A program made the translations under genes and the position numbers. The notes under the pieces were generated by a model that was not told the DNA's origin, ran no database searches, and saw nothing but the letters and a program-made list of their open reading frames with translations. 12,698 nt of DNA from QALR01 sp964466625 (GTDB lineage: Bacteria; Bacillota; Clostridia; Oscillospirales; CAG-272). The first letter of the stretch is position 1; every line of letters begins with the position of its first letter. This document shows positions 5,592-12,698 of this stretch, one piece after another. The DNA is taken from assembly GCA_964466625.1 (NCBI GenBank), contig CAYXQF010000055.1, positions 1-12,698 of the forward strand. Direction: 5' to 3'.

Positions 5592-8500
5592 TTATTTGAT
5601 TGCGGAAGTTACAGTTGCAAGTGCACCAGATTCAGTACCGATAGACCAGTCATTGAGGATTACGAATACTTCACCGTCAACTTCGTATACGTTAACAGTG
5701 TAGATACCTTCACCCTGGATAGCCTGTTCTTTAGCAACAGTGTTCTTGAAGGAAGTCCAGATGTCGCCATTGAAGTACTTATCGATGTTAGCAGCAAGAG
5801 TTTCGTTGTAAGCGGTCTTAGCTTCGTCGAGAGCAGCCTGATACTTAGCCTTTACAGAAGTATCCTTGTAGAGGTTGTAGTTGAGTTCAGCAGCTTCAAC
5901 AGCTTCTTTAGCAGCTTTCATAGAAAGTTCAAAGATAGCATCGCTTGCAAAAGTAGCAGTCTTGTTGTCAACAACCTTGAGAGTGCCGTTAGCATCCTGG
6001 TAGAGGAGTGTAGCGTCTTCGAGATCGTATACAACAGTTTCACCGGTCTTCTTGCCGTTCTTATTGAGCATGGAGTAAGTACCGATTACTTCGCCGTCTT
6101 CAACAGTAATTACAACGTTCTTCATGTAAACGCCGTTCTTACCGGTGGAGTCTTTTGCAGTTTCAATACCGATGGAATCAACGATCTTACCGTCTTTTTC
6201 AACGATGTACCAGCCGGAAGCGATCTTAGAGTTGATAGTGGGTTTAGTAGAACCGATTACAGTGTATTCGTAGTAGATAGAACCGATTTCTGTGCCGGAA
6301 GGAACAGCGTATACGGACTTATTGGAGGATACGATTACATTGGAACCAGCAGTGTATGTGAGAACAGTTTCAGCGTCGGAAGGAACGTATACGAGGTATT
6401 CGTCTGCACCAACGGTGAGGCCGTCGTCAACAACTTCTTTATCAGTAGCTACGAGAGCGTCCTGACCAATGAGAACGAGTGCGCCGAGTTTGTTGTTGTA
6501 GAAATCAACATCTTCTGCGTATTCCCAATCAGTAGGCTGTTCGAATACAACAAAGTTATAGTGAGTAACGATGAGGTCTCTAGCAGCAGCTTCTGCGGGA
6601 GTCATCTTGCTTACAACGTAACCAGCAGTGGTAGGTGTAAGAAGAACAACTTCAGTGTCTTTGGTAAGTCTGTACTTAACAGCAGTGTCAGCAGCGGTGT
6701 CATCTTTATCAGATGCTACGATGCCGTCAGTCTTACCGATGTTGGTTTCGTTTGCTGTGGTGAACCAGTAAGAGCCGGGGAGGTAACCCTTTTCAGTGGA
6801 AGCCATAGCAGTGAATGCTACGTTAGCAACTGCGCTGTCAGCAGTAGCAACTACGCCTACAGTTACAGTGCCTTCGGTGAATTTGTCAGCCTTGATGTCA
6901 GCGAGGTAGTCAGCTTCAGCAACTTTAGCGTCGTTGAAGGTGTAGTAGGATTTGCCTTCGAATACAGTGATCTTGTTGTAGGAGATAGTGGAAGTCTTGT
7001 CGATACCACGGTAGTCGTATTTAGCTACGAGAGAACCGTCAGCAGCAACAGAGAGTTCAGCGAGAACGTAGTTGGATCTGTTGTCCTTGATAGCTTCGAA
7101 CCAAACGGGGTGTTCGCAAGTTTCAATTTCATCAGTAGTTGTATCATCAATAATGCATTCATGATCTTCCCAAGCATCGTAGTTAGCAACGGGAACTTCG
7201 TTCTTAACGTCGAATACGATCCAATCAGCGAGTTTCACGTTGTCGATATCGTTGAGAAGGATTTCAGCGAGTTCGCTGTCAGCAACGTTCTTCTTGGTTA
7301 CAACTGCCTGGTCAACCTTGAAATTATAATCGTTGGTGATTTCAGTAGCAGTAACAGTGAGAGTCCATTCGTAGTTGCCTTTTTCGTTCTTGGTGAGCAT
7401 GTATCTGGGATCGCTGTAGATTTCAGCGGTTACAGTTACAGTAGCAGTAGGAGCAGCAGCGCCGTCTACAACTTTTACACCATATTTATCTGCGTCGTAT
7501 TCAACGAGAGTGGTAGAGTAAGTGATTTCGTCGTCTTTAACAACAACGGGAGTGTTGAGGTTGAGAGTACCCATCCAGCCCTTGAATTCAATGCCCTGAC
7601 CGCTGATCTTTTCAGCTACAGTGATGTAGTTGAAAGTACCGTTGGAGTTAACATTTACAAGGTACATGGGGGAGAGTCTGCCGAGATTACCAGCAGTGAA
7701 GAGAGTGCCTTCAACGTTGGGAGTAAAGATAGAGGTGGATTCGTAAACAGAACCGTTGGTGAAGATATTAGCGTATTCTGCATAGTTAGCTGTGTCGAAC
7801 ATAGCGGAAGCAGAAGCGTTTACAGTGTATGTAGCAACGTCAACAACGGTATTTGCTTTTTTACCAGAAGTAGCAACGTTAGCAACAGTTACGTTGTAAG
7901 CGTTGTCGCCATCAACTTTTTCAACACCAAGGAGGTAACCAGCTTTAGCGTTGATAGTAGAGGAAGCGGACTTGCAGTAGTAAGCTACTTTGCTGGAATC
8001 AGTAATGTAGTTGATGTACTGACCAACGAGCTTAGCAGCGTTCTGAGCGTATACGTCTTCGAGATCTGTTTCGTCATAGTCTTTGATATCAAAGCCCATG
8101 AGATCAGCAAGATTTTCTGCTTTTACGAAAGAAAGTTTGTCGTCGTAATCCCAAGCAACAGTCTTCTTGCCTTCTACGCCGCTGATGGAGTAAGTGAAGG
8201 ATTTAGTAGTAGCATCGGGAATTGTGGTAGGAAGATATACTTTTTCATATTCGCCTGTAGCGGAGAGAACTTCTACTACGAAGTAGGTTTCGCCACCGTA
8301 GGTGTAGAGGTTGGATCTTTCGATAACACCGCTCTTAATAGCAGCGAGTTCGAGAACCTGGTAAGGACCAGCTTTGTTTACGCTATCGTATGTGCAATTA
8401 GCGTCTTCGCAGGATACACCGTAGTTGTGTTCATGTGCAACGGGGTAAGCAGCGTCTTTACCGTCGAACTGACGACCGGAGGAAAGAACGAGGAGCTGGA

Positions 8501-9983
8501 GAGCACCGGAAGCGGTTTCTTCGTGTACGAAGTAGCCGGGGATATAAGCGGATTTCTTGATAGTGATGTTTTCAAGGAATTCGGTTACGAAAGGAGTAGC
8601 TTTTTCAGCAATTACAACTCTTTCGTATTTGCCGTCACCGTTATCATCGGAGAATACGAGAGTAACTTCGCCTTCTGCGAGAGTGGGGATCATAGCACGA
8701 GCATCTGCAGCAGCAACTGCTTCGAGAGCGCCGTCTTCGCCGGGAGCATAAACTTTGAGTTTGCCGCCGTTTACGTCATAAGTATTGCCGAGGATAGTGA
8801 GTTTCTTACCGTCAGAACTCCAAGTGAATGCGTTAGCAGTGTCGAAGCTTGCGTTAAGAGAAGGAGTGTAGTAGTTTTTGGAGGAAGCAGTAACAGAGAT
8901 AGTGTTCCAGCCAGCAACAGCAGTTTCATCAGCAACGGTAGCACCAGCAGAGTATTCCTGGAGAACGTGAGTATCTACAACGAGAGAGTTAGCAACTACA
9001 GAGATGGAAGCAACATCGCCGTCGTCGAGAACAACGTTAACGAGGTTACCGAGTTTAACGTAGTCACGAACTACGATTTCATCTTCGTCATCAGCTTTTG
9101 TAGCGGAAAGACCGTTAGCAACGCGGAGAAGTTTGAGGAAGTCAGAACCGCTGAGTTCTTCAACTTTACCAGTGTTTACGGAAGTAAGTTCTACAGTTTC
9201 AGATTTGTCAAATTCGCCGGTGATTTCATCAATAGCGAGTTTGGAAACGTAGTAGGAGTTACCGTATACGGAAGTACCGATACCGCCAGCAGCGAGGATA
9301 TCGATGAATCTTTCACCGATGTTCATGCCATCGATAGTGAGAGATTTGTAAGTAGTTCTTTCGTAAGAAGTGCCTTCGTACTTAACAGTCTTCTGACCTT
9401 CGATGAAGTTCATGATGGTAGCGAGAATGTAAGCAGCCTGACCTTTAGAAAGTTCGTGGTTGGGATCATAAAGACCAACTTTGTTGATGAATGTGTTGTT
9501 GAATGCATTGCAGTATTCGTTAGCAACGTCCATGTTGTTGATTGCCCAGAATTCAGCAGCGCCTTCAACCTTGCTCTGGTAACGCATCAAACGTACGATA
9601 ACCGCAGATGCTTCGCCGAGAGTGAGGTTCTTATCAGGGCTGAATGTGCCGTCACCGTTACCAACGATGAAGTCACGGCTATAAGAATAAGCGATAGCAG
9701 CCTGATTGTTTTCTTCGGTTACGTCAGTGAAGGGAGTAGCCATAGCGCTAGTCCAGTAGCTGTCAGCAACCAAACCGGATTCGATCTTTGCAACCCAAAG
9801 AACGAATTCGTCTCTTGTGATTTTGTCTTCTGCAGTGGAACCGATGGTAGCGATGCCGAGGCTTTCGATTACGTTAACGCCTTCTGCATACCAAGCAATG
9901 TTTGCAGCAGACACACTTGCGAACATACCAACAACCATGATAGCAGCGAGTACGAGAGCAAGTGTTCTCTTAAAGTTTTTCAT
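5592..9983 (-). CDS. Large secreted S-layer-type protein with N-terminal SLH modules
   Basis: 1463-residue exported cell-surface protein, likely a main S-layer subunit. A Sec signal peptide occupies residues 1-26 (MKNFKRTL, hydrophobic core, cleavage after SVSA). Three SLH modules follow at about 27-70, 84-137 and 145-195. The second is clearest, with FTDV, VGNGDGTFSPDKNLT and EASAVIVRLM. SLH modules bind secondary cell-wall polymer non-covalently. The long remainder is rich in Val, Thr, Ala and Asp and looks like serial beta domains of no recognised family, with one EF-hand-like DDNGDGKYE loop at 446-454. A helical segment lies at about 1355-1402 (KAAKEAVEAAELNYN onward), followed by a short beta tail. 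There are only six cysteines, four of them in two His/Cys clusters (517-530, 941-958). The ATG is preceded 7 bases away by AGGAGG. Tandem promoters, a leader hairpin and strongly biased codons point to very high expression. No sortase motif is present. Confidence 0.93.
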   Translation of the reverse strand: MKNFKRTLALVLAAIMVVGMFASVSAANIAWYAEGVNVIESLGIATIGSTAEDKITRDEFVLWVAKIESGLVADSYWTSAMATPFTDVTEENNQAAIAYSYSRDFIVGNGDGTFSPDKNLTLGEASAVIVRLMRYQSKVEGAAEFWAINNMDVANEYCNAFNNTFINKVGLYDPNHELSKGQAAYILATIMNFIEGQKTVKYEGTSYERTTYKSLTIDGMNIGERFIDILAAGGIGTSVYGNSYYVSKLAIDEITGEFDKSETVELTSVNTGKVEELSGSDFLKLLRVANGLSATKADDEDEIVVRDYVKLGNLVNVVLDDGDVASISVVANSLVVDTHVLQEYSAGATVADETAVAGWNTISVTASSKNYYTPSLNASFDTANAFTWSSDGKKLTILGNTYDVNGGKLKVYAPGEDGALEAVAAADARAMIPTLAEGEVTLVFSDDNGDGKYERVVIAEKATPFVTEFLENITIKKSAYIPGYFVHEETASGALQLLVLSSGRQFDGKDAAYPVAHEHNYGVSCEDANCTYDSVNKAGPYQVLELAAIKSGVIERSNLYTYGGETYFVVEVLSATGEYEKVYLPTTIPDATTKSFTYSISGVEGKKTVAWDYDDKLSFVKAENLADLMGFDIKDYDETDLEDVYAQNAAKLVGQYINYITDSSKVAYYCKSASSTINAKAGYLLGVEKVDGDNAYNVTVANVATSGKKANTVVDVATYTVNASASAMFDTANYAEYANIFTNGSVYESTSIFTPNVEGTLFTAGNLGRLSPMYLVNVNSNGTFNYITVAEKISGQGIEFKGWMGTLNLNTPVVVKDDEITYSTTLVEYDADKYGVKVVDGAAAPTATVTVTAEIYSDPRYMLTKNEKGNYEWTLTVTATEITNDYNFKVDQAVVTKKNVADSELAEILLNDIDNVKLADWIVFDVKNEVPVANYDAWEDHECIIDDTTTDEIETCEHPVWFEAIKDNRSNYVLAELSVAADGSLVAKYDYRGIDKTSTISYNKITVFEGKSYYTFNDAKVAEADYLADIKADKFTEGTVTVGVVATADSAVANVAFTAMASTEKGYLPGSYWFTTANETNIGKTDGIVASDKDDTAADTAVKYRLTKDTEVVLLTPTTAGYVVSKMTPAEAAARDLIVTHYNFVVFEQPTDWEYAEDVDFYNNKLGALVLIGQDALVATDKEVVDDGLTVGADEYLVYVPSDAETVLTYTAGSNVIVSSNKSVYAVPSGTEIGSIYYEYTVIGSTKPTINSKIASGWYIVEKDGKIVDSIGIETAKDSTGKNGVYMKNVVITVEDGEVIGTYSMLNKNGKKTGETVVYDLEDATLLYQDANGTLKVVDNKTATFASDAIFELSMKAAKEAVEAAELNYNLYKDTSVKAKYQAALDEAKTAYNETLAANIDKYFNGDIWTSFKNTVAKEQAIQGEGIYTVNVYEVDGEVFVILNDWSIGTESGALATVTSAIK

Positions 9984-10003
9984 GAGAATTCCTCCTAATT
10001 ATT

Positions 10004-10034
10004 TTAAGTCGTCGCAGAATATTCTGCAACTTAA
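10004..10034 (-). promoter_or_regulatory. Palindrome in the 5' leader of the S-layer mRNA
   Basis: GTCGCAGAAT (10011-10020) abuts ATTCTGCAAC (10021-10030), a 20-base palindrome with one mismatch that becomes a G-U pair in the minus-strand RNA. The outer TTAAGT/ACTTAA (10004-10009 and 10029-10034) extend the pairing with a bulge. It sits just downstream of the predicted start of transcription from the proximal promoter and 15 bases before the Shine-Dalgarno sequence. It could be a 5' stabilising stem-loop or an operator for a dimeric regulator. Confidence 0.6.
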
Positions 10035-10045
10035 CTTGTGATATA

Positions 10046-10074
10046 ATAATACTACAAACGGAAGTTTTTTTCAA
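10046..10074 (-). promoter_or_regulatory. Proximal promoter (P1) of the S-layer gene
   Basis: On the minus strand: TTGAAA (-35, 10069-10074), a 17-base spacer and TATTAT (-10, 10046-10051). The predicted start near 10038-10039 gives a leader of about 55 bases that begins with the palindrome. Confidence 0.8.
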
Positions 10075-10089
10075 GAGGTTTTGCCCTTT

Positions 10090-10115
10090 TGTAACATAAC
10101 TGTAACATTTGTAAC
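10090..10115. promoter_or_regulatory. Direct-repeat site upstream of P1, candidate OmpR-family operator
   Basis: TGTAAC at 10090-10095 and 10101-10106 are separated by exactly 5 bases (11-base period, one helical turn). A third TGTAAC follows at 10110-10115 with a shorter 3-base gap. The first two fit TGTWAH-N5-TGTWAH, the published WalR (YycF) consensus, exactly. The site ends 15 bases upstream of the P1 -35 box. The repeat reads on the plus strand, opposite to the gene. Confidence 0.55.
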
Positions 10116-10151
10116 AAAGCCCTTTTTCCGCTTGTTTTTGTTTACGTTACC

Positions 10152-10179
10152 ATTATACTCTTCCCCGAAAAAAAGTCAA
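10152..10179 (-). promoter_or_regulatory. Distal promoter (P2) of the S-layer gene
   Basis: On the minus strand: TTGACT (-35, 10174-10179), a 16-base spacer and a perfect TATAAT (-10, 10152-10157). Its transcript would pass through P1 and carry a leader of about 160 bases. No plus-strand gene exists here for it to serve. Confidence 0.78.
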
Positions 10180-10194
10180 GCGAGTTTCTCTTTT

Positions 10195-10211
10195 TGTAAC
10201 ACAACTGTAAT
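10195..10211. promoter_or_regulatory. Direct-repeat site upstream of P2, second copy of the operator-like site
   Basis: TGTAAC (10195-10200), five bases, then TGTAAT (10206-10211). It is nearly identical to the P1 site and lies at the same 15-base distance from its -35 box. From 10212 to 10293 the sequence is AT-rich and shows no further feature except a single inverted TGTTAC at 10277-10282. Confidence 0.55.
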
Positions 10212-10293
10212 ATTCCGTCGCTTATATATTTAAAAGGATGAAGTTTGCGAAAAACTAAAGGTGAACCCTTTTTCATTGTTACAAAAAAGAAAA

Positions 10294-10316
10294 ACGCCTC
10301 CCTTTTCGGGAGGCGT
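10294..10316 (-). terminator. Intrinsic terminator of pheT
   Basis: A perfect 9-bp GC-rich stem (ACGCCTCCC with GGGAGGCGT) with a 5-base loop, followed on the minus strand by TTTTCTTTTTTG. It begins 11 bases after the pheT stop codon and separates pheT from the S-layer transcription unit. Confidence 0.94.
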
Positions 10317-10327
10317 AATATTTAATT

Positions 10328-12698
10328 TTATTGACGGATCGTAATACCGAGCGCTCTTTCCACGCCACGGAGGATCTTGGCAGCCGCTTTGTCTGCTTCT
10401 TCTACCGTGAGTGTGTGGTCACCGCTTCTGAGAGAAACGGAGAACGAAACGCTCTTCTTGCCTTCACCGAGCTTTTCGCCGCGATAAATATCGAAAAGCT
10501 TGATGCTTTCGAGGATCGCAACGCCGCTCTTTCTCATCGCGTCTTCGATCTCACCGACGGTGATCGTTTCATCGCAAAGGAAGGAGAAGTCACGGGTGCT
10601 TGCGGGGAATTTGGGCAAGGATTTATAAGATTTCTTCATGGAAGAAACCGCGAAAATATTTTCAAAATCAAGTTCTGCGAGGTAAACAGGTGCGAAGAAG
10701 GTATAATTCTTCATGGCGATGGGGTGAAGTTCACCCATGACACCGAGAACGGTGCCGTCAGCGGCAGTAATTTCTGCACATCTGCCGGGGTGGAAGGTCG
10801 CATCATCGGTCTTAGCCGTATATTTTGCTTTGATACCTGCCGCTGCAAAGATTTCTTCACAAATACCCTTAAGGCTGTAGAAATCTTCTGCACCATAAGA
10901 ACCGATCATCACTTTCACACGTTCATCGGGGAGTGTGCCTTCCAAGCCATGGATATTGGTGACCATATTTTCTCTGGGAAGGAATACTTTTGCCATTTCA
11001 TAGAGAGAAACTGCTTCATTACCCTTATTGCAGTTGGTTTCGAGAACTTCGAGCATGGAAGGAATTGCGGTTGTACGCATGGTTTTTGTATCTTCACCAA
11101 AAGGATTCATGATTTCAACCGATTTGCGACGGCTATCGCCTTCCGCAAGACCTGCTTTGTCATAAAGCTTTGCGGACATAAAGGAATAGGTGTAAATTTC
11201 ATCAAGACCGAAGCCAAGAAGAATATTATGAAGCTTTTTCTGGAAAGACTGCTTCGGTGTCAGACCGCCCTGCGTCATCGCGGAAACCACGTTGCTGGAT
11301 TCGATCTTGTTATAACCATAAATACGAACAACTTCTTCTGCGATATCGTTCATGCAACGAACGTCATCACGGTAGGTGGGAACGGTGATGGTGTCGCCGT
11401 CCAATTTGAAATCAAGGCTTTCAAGAATACGAACCATTTCTTCTGCAGAAAGGTCAATACCGAGGAAGCGATTCATGCGTTCCGGCTCGAATTTTACGGT
11501 TGCGATCTCTTTTTTGACGGGATAAACGTCGATCATACCGCTGACAACTTCACCGGCACCGAGAAGATTTACAAGTTCACAAGCTCTTTCAAGCGCACCG
11601 ATGGTGTTTTCGCTGTCAAGACCTTTTTCAAAGCGAGCGGAAGAGTCGGTTCTCATGCCAAGTTTTTTTGCAGTAATACGAACGGAGCTTCCGAGGAACA
11701 TTGCAGATTCGAAAACAACGGTGGTGGTGCCGTCCGTGATCTCACTGTTCTGACCGCCCATAACGCCGGCAATGGCAACAGGCTTTTTGCTGTCCGCAAT
11801 GACGAGCATATCGCTTTCGAGCAAGCGTTCCTGATCGTCGAGCGTCATGAATTTTTCTTTGTCGCCTGCGGTACGCACTTCGATGTGCTTGCCGTCAAGA
11901 CATTTATAGTCGAAAGCATGCATCGGCTGACCGTATTCAAGCATAACGTAGTTTGTAATATCTACGATATTGTTAATAGGACGGACACCGGATGCACGAA
12001 GACGCATGCGCAGCCACAAGGGAGAGGGTTCGATTTTAACGTTTTTGATCACGCGAGCGCTATATCGGAAGCATTTTTCTGTATCTTTAATAGCAATATC
12101 AATATAGTTTTTGATATCGTCACCTGCTTCTTTTACCACAGGTGTGGGGATAACGGCTGTCTTTTCGAAGCTTGCCGCGCTTTCTCTTGCAAGACCGATT
12201 ACGGAAAGACAGTCAGGACGGTTCGGTGTGATTTCAAATTCCACCGCATTGTCACGCATCTGGAGCACGTCCACGATATCGTCACCGGGCTTGTAGGTGA
12301 GTTCTTCGTAAGCGTTGAGAATGAGGATACCGTCGGTGGGAGCATTCGGCATATCGTGGAGGGTAAGACCGATCTCTTGAATGGAGCAGAACATACCTTC
12401 GGAGATCACGCCGCGAAGCTTGCCGGACTTGATCTGTGTGCCGTCAGCAAGAATCGTCACACGTTTTTCGTCCTTCGGGCAGTAGCAAACGGGAACGTAA
12501 GCACCGGCAAAAACATTTTTTGCCGCTGTAACGATCTGGATCGTTTTTTCACCGCAGTCAACCTCGCAAACGACAAGGCGTTCTGCATCGGGGTGCTGTT
12601 CCACTTTGTTGATCAGACCGACTCTGACGTTCTGCACTTCGCTGCCCATCGCGGTGTAACCTTCCACTTTGGAGCCTGTGTCTGTCATGCGGTCACAG
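10328..12698 (-). CDS. pheT: Phenylalanyl-tRNA synthetase beta subunit, 5' end missing
   Basis: Beta chain of the alpha2-beta2 enzyme that charges tRNA-Phe. The frame stays open to the right edge (Cys-Asp-Arg precede the Met at 12686-12688, in line with the usual DRMTxxGSKVEG stretch). That Met is therefore internal and roughly 30-40 N-terminal residues are outside the window. Counting from it, the EMAP-like tRNA-binding domain is at about 20-130 and the ITPNRPDCLS motif at 153-162. The B3/B4 editing-site region is at about 205-375 and the B5 domain at about 397-463, ending DIAEEVVRIYGYNKI. The catalytic-like core is at about 470-690. The C-terminal ferredoxin-fold anticodon-binding domain is at about 692-785, with FPASTRDFSF and LFDIYRGEKLGEGKKS. 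The gene is intact in the visible part, and pheS is expected just outside, upstream on the minus strand. Confidence 0.98.
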   Translation of the reverse strand, partial: CDRMTDTGSKVEGYTAMGSEVQNVRVGLINKVEQHPDAERLVVCEVDCGEKTIQIVTAAKNVFAGAYVPVCYCPKDEKRVTILADGTQIKSGKLRGVISEGMFCSIQEIGLTLHDMPNAPTDGILILNAYEELTYKPGDDIVDVLQMRDNAVEFEITPNRPDCLSVIGLARESAASFEKTAVIPTPVVKEAGDDIKNYIDIAIKDTEKCFRYSARVIKNVKIEPSPLWLRMRLRASGVRPINNIVDITNYVMLEYGQPMHAFDYKCLDGKHIEVRTAGDKEKFMTLDDQERLLESDMLVIADSKKPVAIAGVMGGQNSEITDGTTTVVFESAMFLGSSVRITAKKLGMRTDSSARFEKGLDSENTIGALERACELVNLLGAGEVVSGMIDVYPVKKEIATVKFEPERMNRFLGIDLSAEEMVRILESLDFKLDGDTITVPTYRDDVRCMNDIAEEVVRIYGYNKIESSNVVSAMTQGGLTPKQSFQKKLHNILLGFGLDEIYTYSFMSAKLYDKAGLAEGDSRRKSVEIMNPFGEDTKTMRTTAIPSMLEVLETNCNKGNEAVSLYEMAKVFLPRENMVTNIHGLEGTLPDERVKVMIGSYGAEDFYSLKGICEEIFAAAGIKAKYTAKTDDATFHPGRCAEITAADGTVLGVMGELHPIAMKNYTFFAPVYLAELDFENIFAVSSMKKSYKSLPKFPASTRDFSFLCDETITVGEIEDAMRKSGVAILESIKLFDIYRGEKLGEGKKSVSFSVSLRSGDHTLTVEEADKAAAKILRGVERALGITIRQ

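Noticed and set aside
6561..9998. 1145-codon open frame on the plus strand opposite the S-layer gene
   Set aside because: It lies codon-for-codon opposite the S-layer frame, has no ribosome binding site or promoter, and its Ser/Val/Phe-rich translation is the mirror of the biased codons of the real gene.
10132..10158. Possible plus-strand promoter near 10150
   Set aside because: Only the AT-rich complement of the minus-strand P2 -10 region; the plus strand has no gene to the right before the end of the window.
10081..10293. Repeated TGTAACA/TGTTACA motifs considered as a CRISPR-like array or iteron origin
   Set aside because: Units are only 6-7 bases with a one-turn period and sit at fixed distances from two promoters. 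There are no long repeats or spacers and no replication gene, so operator sites fit better.

Overview
The window looks like a chromosomal segment of an anaerobic Firmicute, probably a member of the Clostridia. The signs are strong AGGAGG-type ribosome binding sites, consensus sigma-A promoters, many compact intrinsic terminators, an SLH-anchored S-layer protein, a bacterial (AraM/EgsA-like) glycerol-1-phosphate dehydrogenase and a small two-CBS protein of the kind common in Clostridia. No tRNA, rRNA, CRISPR array, transposase or phage gene was seen. The genus cannot be named from the sequence alone.

Layout, left to right. (1) The 3' part of htpG (Hsp90 chaperone) overlaps by 4 bases with a radical SAM/SPASM-like gene, and the pair ends at a strong terminator that can work in both directions. 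(2) Converging on it from the right is a minus-strand glycerol-1-phosphate dehydrogenase with a near-consensus promoter. (3) Divergent from that is a gene for a six-helix membrane protein of unknown function. It is followed, across a hairpin, by a gene for a putative PD-(D/E)XK-like protein with a C-terminal winged-helix region. (4) A two-CBS-domain protein, possibly a nucleotide sensor, has its own near-perfect promoter and terminator. (5) A 4.4-kb minus-strand gene encodes a 1463-residue S-layer-type protein with a signal peptide and three N-terminal SLH modules. (6) Its upstream region of about 340 bases carries two tandem promoters. Each is preceded at exactly the same distance by a TGTAAC-N5-TGTAAY direct repeat that fits the published WalR/YycF consensus, and the mRNA leader holds a palindrome. 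(7) The window ends inside pheT (phenylalanyl-tRNA synthetase beta chain) on the minus strand, with its terminator just upstream of the S-layer promoters.

Most of the window is separate housekeeping or envelope transcription units rather than one system. I found no convincing new multi-gene system. The points most worth a second look are the duplicated promoter/operator module driving the S-layer gene and the uncharacterised PD-(D/E)XK-like/winged-helix protein. Lesser ones are the 4-base-overlapping htpG-radical SAM pair and the two His/Cys clusters inside the S-layer protein.
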